From Caryophanales bacterium UBA5026 (GTDB lineage: Bacteria > Bacillota_I > Bacilli_A > RF39 > UBA660): a stretch of DNA of 64,000 nucleotides. Location: contig DICM01000019.1 of assembly GCA_002416285.1 (NCBI GenBank), forward strand, positions 1 to 64,000, read 5' to 3'. The notes under the pieces are model-generated. The model did no database searches, was not told the DNA's origin, and saw only the letters and a list, made by a program, of their open reading frames with translations. The first letter of the stretch is position 1; each line of letters starts with the position of its first letter. Both the position numbers and the translations under genes were made by a program. Below are positions 24,946 through 34,317 of the stretch, piece by piece.

Positions 24946-26670
24946 ATGGACGCAATTGTTTTATTTATGATAACCTTGTTTACTGTAGCAGCGATCTTGA
25001 TTGCGGTCGTATTGAATGTCATCCAATCTAAAAAGAACAAAGTCCTAAAAAATCAATTAGAACAATTAGAAGTGGAAAAGAATAAAATTGATAGTGCACC
25101 GATTATTCCAGAACTATCAAAAATAGAAAATTTAAACAAGACAGAGAAATTAGAATCAATGTATAACAATTGGAAAGATCGATTAGATGTTATTCGAACG
25201 AATCAAATTCCTAAAATAACGGATATGTTGATTGAAGCAGATTATTCTTTATCAAAAATGGATTATAAAAGTACGCTTTATAAAATTGCAAGATTAGAGA
25301 TGGAAATTTATAAGGTTAGAACAAATTCGGAATTCTTATTAAATGAGATTAAAGAAATTACTAGTAGTGAAGAACGAAATAGAGCATTAATTACCAATCT
25401 TAAAGCATCTTATCGACAATTGTATCAAAAATTTACAGACTCTAAAGATGGGTATGGTGATCTTGCAGAACCTGTAACATTACAGTTTGAAACGATCGCT
25501 AAAAGATTTGAAGATTTTGAAATATTAATGGAACAAAACCAATTTTCAGAAATTAGTGCATTGATTAAAGCAATCGATGATATGCTAAAGCATATGTCGG
25601 TGGTTATTGAGGAAATGCCTTCTATCTATTTATTAGCTACAAGTATTTTGCCGAAAAAGATAGCCGATGTAGAAAATGAATATCATCAGATGATTGAAGA
25701 GGGATATCCATTAGACTATCTAAATATAGAATACAATATTGAAGAGGCAAATAAAAAAATCAGCGATATTTTAAATCGTAGTCGCGTACTTAATCTAGAA
25801 GATAGTTTACTAGAATTAAAAGTTCTAACAGATTATTTTGATTCGGTATTTACTGATTTTGAAAAAGAAAAAGTAGAGCGTTTTCACTATGAAGAAAATA
25901 ACCGTGTCTTTTATCGAAAGTTAGAAAAGATAAATAGTTTAATGACCGAAATTTTTACAAGTCTCGACGATATTAAAAGAGCATACAGCTTATCTGATGA
26001 TGCAATTAAACAATTGAGTTTACTTGGAAATGATCTTGATGGGTTAAATGCTGATTATAAGACATTGATTGATCATACAGGCAACAATACATTTGCTTAT
26101 TCGAAGTTAACAAAAGAAATAGAAGGATTGGCTCTTAGACTTTCAAGATTGGAAGAAAGTGTCGATGAAGTTTTAAATTCGATTGGTAACATGAAGGAAG
26201 ATGAAGTTAGAGCGAGACAACAACTAGAAGAGATTAAATTGATTTTAAAAGATGCGAAAACTAAAATTAGAGAGTATAATCTTCCAATTATTCCACAAAC
26301 TTACTATGTAGAATTAAGTGAAGCACAGGTTGCTATTAAAGAAATAGTCAAAGAATTAAATAAAAAACCTATTACCATTGAAGTATTAAACACGCGTGTA
26401 GATACAGCTCGTGATCTTGTTTTAAAACTATTTGGTACTACTAAAGAAATGATGAAGACGGCGATGTTTGCCGAAATGGCAATTGTCTATGGCAATCGTT
26501 ATCGTAGCGACTCTTATGAATTAGACAAAGCACTTCGCTATGCAGAAAAATTATTCTATACTGGTGAGTATCAAAAGTCGCTGGAAGTAACAATCAATTC
26601 ACTTAATAGAGTTGAAGAAGGAATCTACGATAAATTATTAAATTTTTATGCAGAAAAAAGAGAAGTTTGA
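24946..26670 (+). CDS. ezrA: Septation ring formation regulator EzrA
   Basis: A 574-residue protein with one N-terminal membrane anchor (about residues 4-26) followed by long helical, spectrin-like coiled-coil repeats to the C-terminus, the layout and length of EzrA. EzrA is a membrane-bound division protein that restrains FtsZ ring assembly. Segments such as NNTFAYSKLTKEIEGLALRL and FAEMAIVYGNRYRS near the end fit the family. GAGGTG precedes the start. Confidence 0.9.
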   Translation: MDAIVLFMITLFTVAAILIAVVLNVIQSKKNKVLKNQLEQLEVEKNKIDSAPIIPELSKIENLNKTEKLESMYNNWKDRLDVIRTNQIPKITDMLIEADYSLSKMDYKSTLYKIARLEMEIYKVRTNSEFLLNEIKEITSSEERNRALITNLKASYRQLYQKFTDSKDGYGDLAEPVTLQFETIAKRFEDFEILMEQNQFSEISALIKAIDDMLKHMSVVIEEMPSIYLLATSILPKKIADVENEYHQMIEEGYPLDYLNIEYNIEEANKKISDILNRSRVLNLEDSLLELKVLTDYFDSVFTDFEKEKVERFHYEENNRVFYRKLEKINSLMTEIFTSLDDIKRAYSLSDDAIKQLSLLGNDLDGLNADYKTLIDHTGNNTFAYSKLTKEIEGLALRLSRLEESVDEVLNSIGNMKEDEVRARQQLEEIKLILKDAKTKIREYNLPIIPQTYYVELSEAQVAIKEIVKELNKKPITIEVLNTRVDTARDLVLKLFGTTKEMMKTAMFAEMAIVYGNRYRSDSYELDKALRYAEKLFYTGEYQKSLEVTINSLNRVEEGIYDKLLNFYAEKREV

Positions 26671-26682
26671 TTCTCTTTTTTT
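26655..26682 (+). terminator. Terminator of ezrA
   Basis: AAAAAGAGAA (26655-26664) pairs with TTCTCTTTTT (26671-26680). The TGA stop lies in the loop. Confidence 0.75.
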
Positions 26683-26699
26683 CAATTTTGGAGGCTATT

Positions 26700-27833
26700 A
26701 TGAAAAAATTAATGATTGTTTTACTAGTATTATGTGTTGGTTGTGGTATTCAAAAAAAGAATGAACCACCATATCCAAATGAAAAGAATGAACCATTATA
26801 TCCGAGTGATTGGCAAGATAATGGAATTTTTAAATCGTATTATGATAAATCTTATCAAACGTTAGAAACAATGTCACTTGAAGAAAAGATTGGACAAATA
26901 TTACTTGTACGTCTACCAAGTGAGGATATTACAAAAACAATTTCAGAATATCATTTTGGAGGAGTTATTTTATTTGCAAAAGATTTTGAAAATAAAACAA
27001 AAGCGGAAGTACAAACGGAATTAAAAGAATATCAACAAGTAAGTAATATTCCAATGTTAATTGCAACAGATGAAGAAGGCGGGTCTGTTATTCGCATTAG
27101 TAAAAATTCAAATTTATATCCTGAACCGTTTTTATCTCCAAGAGAGATTTATGAAACTAGCGGAATGGATGGAATTATAAGAGATACGAAAGAAAAAATA
27201 ACATTATTTAAAGAACTTGGATTAAATCTTAATTTATCGCCAGTAGTTGATCTATCAGACGATCCTAATGATTTTATCTATAAACGTAGTTTTAGCGGGG
27301 ATGTAAACAGAACATCAGAATATACTCAAAAAGTAGTATCACTCTATCAAAAAGAGAAGATTGGATCAGCTTTAAAACATTTTCCAGGATATGGAGATAA
27401 TAAGGATACACATACTGGAATCGCAATTGATAACCGTAATTACAATCAATTTTTAAACTATGATTTTCTTCCATTTAAAGCTGGTATTGAAGTTGGCGCC
27501 CCAAGTGTTTTAGTTTCACATAATATTGTCAACGCGATTGATAAAACAAATCCCGCATCACTTTCTATCAATATTCATCGAATTCTTAGAAATGAACTTA
27601 AATTTACCGGAGTAATTATGACTGATGATCTATCCATGGGTGCGATATCAAGTATTGAATCAAGTGTAATAAAGGCATTTCAAGCAGGCAACGATATTTT
27701 AATAGTCACCAATTATCAGGAGGCATATAGTTCATTATTAAATGCCATTAAAACAGAAGAGATTTCCATAGATGATTTAAATCATGCTGTATTTCGCATT
27801 CTGTCATGGAAGCAACAACTACAATTAATGTAA
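26700..27833 (+). CDS. GH3-family beta-N-acetylhexosaminidase lipoprotein (NagZ-like)
   Basis: A 377-residue exported protein. A lipoprotein signal is visible: MKKLMIVLLVLCVGC with the lipidated Cys probably in VGC (about residue 15). The glycoside hydrolase family 3 domain follows: EEKIGQILLVRLP, FGGVILFAKDF, TDEEGGSV, the KHFPGYGDNKDTHTG loop of NagZ enzymes (general acid/base His) and the nucleophile Asp in VIMTDDLSMGAI. Likely recycles or trims peptidoglycan muropeptides outside the membrane. The ATG at 26700 follows TGGAGG. Confidence 0.88.
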   Translation: MKKLMIVLLVLCVGCGIQKKNEPPYPNEKNEPLYPSDWQDNGIFKSYYDKSYQTLETMSLEEKIGQILLVRLPSEDITKTISEYHFGGVILFAKDFENKTKAEVQTELKEYQQVSNIPMLIATDEEGGSVIRISKNSNLYPEPFLSPREIYETSGMDGIIRDTKEKITLFKELGLNLNLSPVVDLSDDPNDFIYKRSFSGDVNRTSEYTQKVVSLYQKEKIGSALKHFPGYGDNKDTHTGIAIDNRNYNQFLNYDFLPFKAGIEVGAPSVLVSHNIVNAIDKTNPASLSINIHRILRNELKFTGVIMTDDLSMGAISSIESSVIKAFQAGNDILIVTNYQEAYSSLLNAIKTEEISIDDLNHAVFRILSWKQQLQLM

Positions 27834-27878
27834 TTCACAAATAGGATTTATTTTGGTATGATTAAAGTAGGTGGTACT

Positions 27879-29594
27879 ATGAGTCAATTGTGGATGTCAT
27901 TTGGATATTTAAAAAAATATAAGAAATGGACAATATTAGGAATTGTATTAATATTTTTTGAGATATTGTTAGATTTATTATTACCCAATATTATGTCTAA
28001 TATGATCAATATTGGAATTGGAAAGCAGGATACCGAATATTTAATCATTCATATTCTTTTGATGATTATTTTAACGATAGTAGGGATTATTGGCGGAATT
28101 GGAAGCACTTATTATGCTTCTAAGGCAAGCGGATATGTCAGTATGGATATGAGATATAATTTGTTTCAAAAAATCACTTCTTTTTCTTTTACTCAATTAG
28201 ACAAAACAAATATCGGAAACACCATCACAGTTCTAACGAATGATATTACTACTATTGGTAGTATTATGATGTTTACAATTCGAATTTTGATTCGAATTCC
28301 CTTTGTATTTTTAGGTAGCATCATCATGGCCGTTTTAATTAGTCCGACATTATCACTCTCCCTCATCATTCTTCTTCCACTTATGTGTTTCATCATGTTT
28401 ATTTTGATGCGAAAGGCTTTTCCCTATTTTGATTTAACACAAGAACGATTAGATGATGTAAATAAACAAGTTCGAGAACTAGTTGGTGGTATTCGCGTAG
28501 TGAAATCAACCACGAATGAATCATATGAAAAAGCAAAGTTTAAAAAAGTTAATCAAAATTTAAAAGAGACCAATTTAAAAGCAATATATTTACTGATTAC
28601 AGCAATGCCAGTTATGATGTTATTAATAAATATTACAGTCATTTTTGTTCTATGGTATGGTGGAAGTAATGTCATCAATCATTCTTTTGAGATTGGGAGT
28701 ATAATGGCCTTTATTCAATATTTAAACAATATTTTAGGGGCAATTGTTATGGGATCTGTTATGATTGTCATGATTGCTAGAAGTTGTACGAGTGCAAGAA
28801 GATACTATAAATTTATAGAAGAAGAAACAAGTTCTAATACTGGTACGATAAATTTAAACATTTTGGGAAATATAGAATTTCAAAATGTTAATTTTGCTTA
28901 CTCTGAAGGAAGTGGAGATTATGTTTTAAAAGATATCAATGTTTCTATAAAAGAACATGATATTATAGGAATTATTGGAAGTACTGGATCTGGAAAAAGT
29001 ACATTTGCTAATCTGATAGCGGGAAATTATTTCCCTACTGAAGGAGACATCCTTCTAGATGGAAAAACCATTCGTGACTATCAAACTAAAGTTATAAAAA
29101 GCCAAATTGGAATTTGTTTTCAAAATCCTACCATTTTTAAAGGTACAATCCGAAGTAATTTAAAGCTTGCTGGTAAGTTTACAAAAAAAGAATTAGAAGA
29201 AGCAAGTAAGATTGCTTGTTCTTATACTTTCATTATGGATAAACCAAATAAATGGAACTATCAAATTGAGCAATTGGGAACGAATTTAAGCGGTGGACAG
29301 AAACAACGTTTAGCACTTACAAGAACATTACTGCAAAAGCCAAGAATATTAATTTTAGATGATAGTACAAGTGCAGTAGATGCAGCGACAGAGCAGCAAA
29401 TAATCAATAATTTAATCCATTATAAACAGCACACCTTAATTATTATTAGTAATAAAATAAGTACGTTAAAGTGGTGTAACAGAATTTATGTTTTTGATGA
29501 TGGAAGAATTATTGATAGTGGTACTCATGAGGCACTATTAGACAGTTGTTCTTTTTATAAAACGATAGCGGATGCTCAAATGAGAGGAAATTAA
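27879..29594 (+). CDS. Heterodimeric ABC exporter, subunit with degenerate ATPase site
   Basis: A 571-residue fused transporter: six membrane helices (about 1-310) and a nucleotide-binding domain with Walker A GSTGSGKST and signature LSGGQKQR. Walker B reads ILILDDSTS, with Asp at the catalytic Glu place, and the switch histidine is Asn (ISNKIST). This is the degenerate-site half of an asymmetric exporter of the BmrCD/LmrCD/TM287-288 type. The ATG at 27879 follows AGGTGG. The partner gene starts 1 bp after its stop. Confidence 0.9.
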   Translation: MSQLWMSFGYLKKYKKWTILGIVLIFFEILLDLLLPNIMSNMINIGIGKQDTEYLIIHILLMIILTIVGIIGGIGSTYYASKASGYVSMDMRYNLFQKITSFSFTQLDKTNIGNTITVLTNDITTIGSIMMFTIRILIRIPFVFLGSIIMAVLISPTLSLSLIILLPLMCFIMFILMRKAFPYFDLTQERLDDVNKQVRELVGGIRVVKSTTNESYEKAKFKKVNQNLKETNLKAIYLLITAMPVMMLLINITVIFVLWYGGSNVINHSFEIGSIMAFIQYLNNILGAIVMGSVMIVMIARSCTSARRYYKFIEEETSSNTGTINLNILGNIEFQNVNFAYSEGSGDYVLKDINVSIKEHDIIGIIGSTGSGKSTFANLIAGNYFPTEGDILLDGKTIRDYQTKVIKSQIGICFQNPTIFKGTIRSNLKLAGKFTKKELEEASKIACSYTFIMDKPNKWNYQIEQLGTNLSGGQKQRLALTRTLLQKPRILILDDSTSAVDAATEQQIINNLIHYKQHTLIIISNKISTLKWCNRIYVFDDGRIIDSGTHEALLDSCSFYKTIADAQMRGN

Positions 29595-29595
29595 T

Positions 29596-31332
29596 ATGAA
29601 AGATAGTAATATGAAAGAGACGATTATTCGCTTATGGTCCTATTTAAAAAAAGAAAAAAAGAATATTATTGTCGTGGTTATTTTGACGATATTATCAACC
29701 TTTGCCAGTATTTTATCACCATTTTTATTAAGTAAAATTATTGATGAAGCTATTCCTAATGCTAATTATAAAAAATTACTATTTTTTCTATCCATGCTTC
29801 TATTCACCTATCTTATCCATTCTCTATTCACATGGATTACAAACCATATTATGACTTATGTTTCAGAACAGACGTTGTATCTTATTCGAAAAGATCTATT
29901 TGAGCATTTGGAAGGGCTACCGCTTTCTTATTTTGACAACCAAAAAAAGGGCGATATTATGAGCCGCTTTACCAATGATATTTCTGTAATTAGTGATACT
30001 CTTTCTGATTTTGTCATCGATATTGTAAATAGTATTATTACTCTAATTGGTGTAACTATAATGATGTTATGGATGAGCATTCCATTATTTATTACGGTTA
30101 TTATTACTGTTCCACTCTTTTTTCTATTAGTTTATAAAATAGGAATGAAAGTAAATCGCTATTTTACAGAGCAACAAGATAACATTGGTGAGATTACCGG
30201 GTATGCAGAAGAATATATCAGTGGAATGAAACTTATAAAAAGTGTACAAAAGGAAGAAGAAATTTTAAAAGAATTTCAGATATGGAACCAAAAACTATGT
30301 GATAGTTCTGTAAATGCACAAACTTATGCGAGTATGATTATTCCTGCTAATGCTGTCATTACGAATATTGGGAATATTTTATTAATTGGTGTCGGTGCAT
30401 TTCTCGTATTAAAAGGAAAAACGACTTTAGGTAGTATTTTAGCATTTTTAAATTATGCATCAATGTTTCGTAATCCTATCAATAGTTTAGCGAGTTTATT
30501 TGCAAATATGCAATCCGCAATAGCAGGAGCAAAGCGAGTATTTGAAGTTATCGATATTCCATCTGAATTTAGGAATGAAGCTATTGAAATAGAGGAAAAT
30601 ATAAAAGGAGAGATTATTTTTGACGAAGTTACATTTGAATATGAATATGGAAAACCAATACTAAAAAATATTAGTTTTCAAGTTCATCCTGGAGAAAAAG
30701 TAGCAATTGTTGGTCCAACTGGATCTGGGAAGACTACATTAATCAATCTTTTAAATCGCTTTTATGAAGTTAATATTGGCAATATTATAATTGATGGAAA
30801 ACCAATTACAGATATCTCTAAAAAAATACTTCGTAAAAAAATAGGACTAGTATTACAGGATACCTATTTATTTCAAACGAGTGTACTGGAAAACATTCGA
30901 TATGGTCATTTAGAGGCGACCGAAAGCGATGTGATTGAAGCAAGTAAAAAAGCGATGGCTCATGCTTTTATTCATCGCCTCCCAGATGAATATAAATCGA
31001 CCGTTGAAGAAGAGGGAAATAATTTCTCACAAGGCGAGAGGCAACTGTTATCAATTGCAAGAACAATTTTAGAGGATCCTAAGATATTGATTTTGGATGA
31101 AGCAACTAGCAATATTGATACTAGAACGGAACAATTAGTTCAAAAAGGAATGATCGAACTTATGAAGGATAAAACCTGTTTCATTATCGCTCATCGGCTA
31201 TCCACTATTCGTGATGCTGATAGGATTATTGTTTTAAAAGATGGATGTATTGTCGAAACTGGAACTCATGTGGAATTAATACAAAAAAGGCAGTTTTATT
31301 ATGAACTTTACAATAGTCAGTTTAATAATTGA
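29596..31332 (+). CDS. Heterodimeric ABC exporter, subunit with catalytic ATPase site
   Basis: A 578-residue partner with six membrane helices and a nucleotide-binding domain: Walker A GPTGSGKTT, Walker B ILILDEATSNID with the catalytic Glu, switch His in IIAHRLST. Its signature is the non-canonical FSQGERQ, which would complete the degenerate site formed with the other subunit, the complementary pattern expected for a heterodimer. Substrate unknown; such pairs export lipids, drugs or peptides. Confidence 0.92.
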   Translation: MKDSNMKETIIRLWSYLKKEKKNIIVVVILTILSTFASILSPFLLSKIIDEAIPNANYKKLLFFLSMLLFTYLIHSLFTWITNHIMTYVSEQTLYLIRKDLFEHLEGLPLSYFDNQKKGDIMSRFTNDISVISDTLSDFVIDIVNSIITLIGVTIMMLWMSIPLFITVIITVPLFFLLVYKIGMKVNRYFTEQQDNIGEITGYAEEYISGMKLIKSVQKEEEILKEFQIWNQKLCDSSVNAQTYASMIIPANAVITNIGNILLIGVGAFLVLKGKTTLGSILAFLNYASMFRNPINSLASLFANMQSAIAGAKRVFEVIDIPSEFRNEAIEIEENIKGEIIFDEVTFEYEYGKPILKNISFQVHPGEKVAIVGPTGSGKTTLINLLNRFYEVNIGNIIIDGKPITDISKKILRKKIGLVLQDTYLFQTSVLENIRYGHLEATESDVIEASKKAMAHAFIHRLPDEYKSTVEEEGNNFSQGERQLLSIARTILEDPKILILDEATSNIDTRTEQLVQKGMIELMKDKTCFIIAHRLSTIRDADRIIVLKDGCIVETGTHVELIQKRQFYYELYNSQFNN

Positions 31333-31360
31333 AATTTTTGTTTTAAAAATCCAATTTATT

Positions 31361-31369
31361 TGATATAAT
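31361..31369 (+). promoter_or_regulatory. Extended -10 promoter
   Basis: TGATATAAT lies 23 bp before the start at 31393. Confidence 0.5.
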
Positions 31370-31392
31370 AGTTAATAATAGGAGAGATGTTT

Positions 31393-32019
31393 ATGAATAA
31401 AGACAATAATGTAGAAGTGTTGGATGACTTTGATGATTTATTAGATGAAGAAATGAGTGAAAAAGCATTTGAAGAAAATTCTAATGCAACAGCAGTAGAA
31501 GTTCCTGCAGAAACAAATATCTTTAATCAACCAATCGAAGACACTACTGTTCGAGAGATGAACAATGTAGAACAACCCATTGAAGTAGAACCAGTAGCAC
31601 CAGTGATTCCTGTGGTTGAACCAACAGTATCTGTAGAACCTTCCATATCTGCACCAATGTCAGAAGTGCCACCTGTAGAACCAGTTGTTACTATGCCAGA
31701 AGTAGTTGCAGTAGAGTCATCTGCTACACCAGCTGCGACTGATATGCCAGAGCCAGTTTCTATGGATACAGTACCACCAGTTCCAACAGTTGAACCAGTA
31801 GAAATAGTTTCAGAAGAAGAACTAGTTGGACCTTCATATGCTTTTGTTGATCCATTAGCGGGAACAGTAGCAGAAGAACAAACAAAAAAAGTTGAAAAGA
31901 AAAAAGAAAAAAAATCAAGTATTCAACTTGATCAAGGAACAAAGAAAAATTTAACATTTATTATTATAATAGGAGTTATTTTACTAGCAGTAGTAATTTT
32001 GTTACCATTCTTCATTTAA
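31393..32019 (+). CDS. Tail-anchored protein with acidic Pro/Val-rich region
   Basis: A 208-residue protein: acidic N-terminus (about 1-50), a long low-complexity stretch rich in Val-Glu-Pro, Pro-Val and Ala (about 55-150), a Lys/Glu cluster (about 165-180) and one C-terminal membrane helix (about 185-207) with almost nothing after it. No signal peptide, so most of it should face the cytoplasm. No family recognised. The ATG at 31393 fits the GGAGAG ribosome site better than the one 6 bp upstream. Confidence 0.65.
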   Translation: MNKDNNVEVLDDFDDLLDEEMSEKAFEENSNATAVEVPAETNIFNQPIEDTTVREMNNVEQPIEVEPVAPVIPVVEPTVSVEPSISAPMSEVPPVEPVVTMPEVVAVESSATPAATDMPEPVSMDTVPPVPTVEPVEIVSEEELVGPSYAFVDPLAGTVAEEQTKKVEKKKEKKSSIQLDQGTKKNLTFIIIIGVILLAVVILLPFFI

Positions 32020-32343
32020 ATAAGGAAATCTTAAGATCTCCTTATTTTTTGTGGATAAGTTGATAATTGCTAACATATCATCATCCTCTGCCATAATATT
32101 CTTATGTAATTGTCCACATTTTTCACATTTATAAATAATTTTATAGGTATTTTTAAACTTTTCCACATCGATTGGCTTTAATAATCCTTGACAGGTGTTC
32201 TCTCGGTCGCCTGGGAAGATATCAACATGTTTGGAATAAAGACAAATTGGACAATGATCTCTAGCTGTTTTGGTAGCTTTTTCTATATGTGCACCACAAT
32301 TTTCACAAATAAATCCTTCATTACGCATATGAAATTGTTTCAT
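32002..32343 (-). CDS. RNHCP domain zinc-binding protein
   Basis: A 113-residue protein with two CxxC pairs (ICENCG at about 12-17 and YKCEKCG at about 72-78) and the family-naming segment ARDHCPICL (RNHCP consensus), followed by HVD.FPGDR. Such proteins probably bind zinc through the four to six cysteines; their role is unknown. GGAGGGG precedes the start. Confidence 0.85.
   Translation of the reverse strand: MKQFHMRNEGFICENCGAHIEKATKTARDHCPICLYSKHVDIFPGDRENTCQGLLKPIDVEKFKNTYKIIYKCEKCGQLHKNIMAEDDDMLAIINLSTKNKEILRFPYLNEEW
32018..32050. terminator. Terminator between convergent genes
   Basis: AAATAAGG (32018-32025) pairs with CCTTATTT (32040-32047), followed by T's; the loop holds a further AGATC-type pairing. 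The two convergent coding regions overlap here by 18 bp. Confidence 0.65.
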
Positions 32344-32421
32344 AGTACCCCTCCGTCTTATAATGTTATCATTGTTTCTTCAAAAAAGTCAAATAAAAAA
32401 TTAGCAAAATAAAATAGTCCA

Positions 32422-32430
32422 TGATATAAT
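32422..32430 (+). promoter_or_regulatory. Extended -10 promoter of scpAB
   Basis: TGATATAAT lies 20 bp before scpA. Confidence 0.5.
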
Positions 32431-32450
32431 ATCAATGCGGATGTGAGAAC

Positions 32451-33164
32451 ATGGAATATAAAGTAACAATACAAGATTTTGAAGGACCAATGGATTTGCT
32501 CCTTCATTTAATAAAAAAATCAGAAATTGATATTTTTGATGTCAACCTTTGTGAAATTACTGATCAATATATGGACTATTTAAAGCAGATGGAGAAACTT
32601 GAGTTGGATATTGCGAGCGAATATTTAACACTAGCGGCGGAGCTTATGGAAATCAAATCTTACATGTTACTTCCAAGACATGAAAGTGATGAAATCGAAG
32701 AGGAAGATCCAAGAGAAAGACTTCTTGGAAAATTGGTTGAATATCAGCAGTACAAAGAAATAACAGAGAAGTTTAAAGATTTAGAATTAGAACGAAAAGA
32801 ATATTTTACAAAAGAGGTAAGTGATCTTAGAGAATACCAGGAAGAAAAAGAAATTGAATTTGATTTTTGCTTAGATGATTTAACAAAAGCTTTTGCCGAG
32901 TTTTTAAAAAGAGCAGAAGAAAGCAAACCACTTAATACAAAAATAGCAAAAAAAGAATATTCCGTTAGTAGACGAAATGAAGAGATTCGCTCATTATTAA
33001 AGGAAAAGAAAAAGGTTCAATTAGAAGAACTATTCGATATTTATAGTCGAGATTATGTTGTAGTAACTTTTTTATCTATTTTGGATTTAACGAGAAAACA
33101 GGAAATCTTACTAGAACAAGAGCAAAATTTTTGTTGTATTAATTTATTATGGAGGGAGGATTAA
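32451..33164 (+). CDS. scpA: Segregation and condensation protein A
   Basis: A 237-residue kleisin that closes the SMC ring with ScpB for chromosome segregation. The N-terminal FEGPMDLLLHLIKKSEIDIFDV and MEIKSYMLLPR segments are diagnostic; the C-terminal winged-helix part (about 180-237) contacts the SMC head. The stop is 1 bp before scpB. Confidence 0.95.
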   Translation: MEYKVTIQDFEGPMDLLLHLIKKSEIDIFDVNLCEITDQYMDYLKQMEKLELDIASEYLTLAAELMEIKSYMLLPRHESDEIEEEDPRERLLGKLVEYQQYKEITEKFKDLELERKEYFTKEVSDLREYQEEKEIEFDFCLDDLTKAFAEFLKRAEESKPLNTKIAKKEYSVSRRNEEIRSLLKEKKKVQLEELFDIYSRDYVVVTFLSILDLTRKQEILLEQEQNFCCINLLWRED

Positions 33165-33165
33165 A

Positions 33166-33720
33166 ATGAATTTGAAGGCAGTATTAGAAGGTCTTTTATT
33201 TGTTACAGGAGAAGATGGATTAACCTTTGGACAAGCAAAAGATATTTTGGATATTTCTAGTGATGATTTAATTGAATTAATTAAGGATTTGCAAAATTTA
33301 TATTTGAATGAAGATCGAGGAATCCGATTAGATATTCTAGGTGATCATTTAAAATTAACTACAAAAAAAGAACATAAACAGTATTATCAAGCTTTGCTGG
33401 ATCATGATGATAATCCACTTTCTCAAGCAGCATTAGAAACTTTAGCAATCGTTGCTTATAATGAACCAGTTACGAGAGTTCAAGTAGATGAGATAAGAGG
33501 AATTAGTAGTAGTCATATGATTCGAAAATTAGTTGCCAAAGATCTTGTAAAGGAACTTGGAAGATCTGAATTACCTGGTCGACCATTATTATATGGTGTA
33601 ACCGATCAATTTTTAGATTATTTCGGTTTGGCTAGTACTGCTGAACTTCCTACAATAGAATTACCGAAAGAGGAAGACAAAGAAACTGATCTTTTTGAAT
33701 CGAAGTATAAAGAGGATTAA
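33166..33720 (+). CDS. scpB: Segregation and condensation protein B
   Basis: A 184-residue tandem winged-helix protein, partner of ScpA: LEGLLFVTGEDGLT at the start, LSQAALETLAIVAYNEPVTRVQVDEIRG in the second domain and GRPLLYGVTDQFLDYFGL near the end. GGAGGG precedes the start. Normal length. Confidence 0.95.
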   Translation: MNLKAVLEGLLFVTGEDGLTFGQAKDILDISSDDLIELIKDLQNLYLNEDRGIRLDILGDHLKLTTKKEHKQYYQALLDHDDNPLSQAALETLAIVAYNEPVTRVQVDEIRGISSSHMIRKLVAKDLVKELGRSELPGRPLLYGVTDQFLDYFGLASTAELPTIELPKEEDKETDLFESKYKED

Positions 33721-33749
33721 TAAAATATATTCTTATGAAACATTTTTAC

Positions 33750-33777
33750 TTGAAATGAGTTTAATGTATGTTATAAT
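33750..33777 (+). promoter_or_regulatory. Promoter of tRNA-Leu
   Basis: TTGAAA (33750-33755), a 16-bp spacer and an extended -10 TGTTATAAT (33769-33777), 14 bp before the tRNA. Confidence 0.8.
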
Positions 33778-33791
33778 AAGAATGTATTCTT

Positions 33792-33877
33792 GCTGGCCTG
33801 GCGGAATGGTAGACGCGATGGACTCAAAATCCATTGGTGGTAACACTGTGAGGGTTCAAGTCCCTCGGCCAGCACCA
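33792..33877 (+). tRNA. tRNA-Leu (anticodon CAA), encoded CCA
   Basis: An 86-nt class II tRNA: acceptor GCTGGCC/GGCCAGC with discriminator A and encoded CCA, anticodon stem ATGGA/TCCAT with loop CTCAAAA, a long variable arm (TGGTGGTAACACTG region) and T loop TTCAAGT. Confidence 0.95.
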
Positions 33878-33887
33878 TAAGGAAATT

Positions 33888-33918
33888 AAAACTTTCTTCA
33901 AAATGAGGAAAGTTTTTT
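33888..33918 (+). terminator. Terminator of tRNA-Leu
   Basis: A 12-bp stem with one G-U pair (33888-33899 with 33905-33916), loop AAAAT region, then T's. Confidence 0.75.
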
Positions 33919-33938
33919 GTTGAATATTTTTCATAAAA

Positions 33939-33961
33939 AAGTGCCCAAAAAGTGTCCAAAT
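33939..33961 (+). repeat. Tandem imperfect 11-bp repeat next to tRNA-Leu
   Basis: AAGTGCCCAAA and AAGTGTCCAAA lie head to tail 61 bp after the tRNA. Short repeats of this kind resemble tyrosine-integrase arm sites beside tRNA attachment sites. No integrase is present, so this could be a relic or chance. Confidence 0.35.
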
Positions 33962-34008
33962 ATTAAATGTTAATAAATATTAATTGAATTTCGAGGTAGT
34001 AAAGTAAG

Positions 34009-34221
34009 ATGTATTCATATGAAATAAGAGATTTATTAGCATTCAGAAATTATATTATATTTGCTTCAGAATATATGAAAGCATTTAATACTTATATAAG
34101 TACACAAATTGTACTTATAAGATATGATAAAGATCATAATAATTTTTTCGCGAAAACAAATGATGGTTATGAGTTTCATTTTAAAGTGATTCCTGATAAA
34201 GTATATATGAAGAATAAGTAA
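34009..34221 (+). CDS. Hypothetical small protein
   Basis: A 70-residue basic, Tyr/Phe-rich protein without membrane segment or known motif. The ribosome site is weak (GAGG about 14 bp upstream). First of a patch of unknown genes between tRNA-Leu and thiI. Could be spurious, but the frame is clean and the strand agrees with neighbours. Confidence 0.35.
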   Translation: MYSYEIRDLLAFRNYIIFASEYMKAFNTYISTQIVLIRYDKDHNNFFAKTNDGYEFHFKVIPDKVYMKNK

Positions 34222-34261
34222 CATTATTTTCGTACTAATTTGATGATAATCTTTAATATTC

Positions 34262-34290
34262 TTGACAAATCAATTTAGTATATATACAAT
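34262..34290 (+). promoter_or_regulatory. SigA promoter
   Basis: TTGACA (34262-34267), a 17-bp spacer and TACAAT (34285-34290) before the gene at 34318. Confidence 0.75.
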
Positions 34291-34317
34291 ATCATCTACA
34301 TGAAATGAGGAATTATA

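Noticed and set aside
33695..33880. 61-codon frame crossing tRNA-Leu
   Set aside because: It overlaps the scpB end and the tRNA; no ribosome site.
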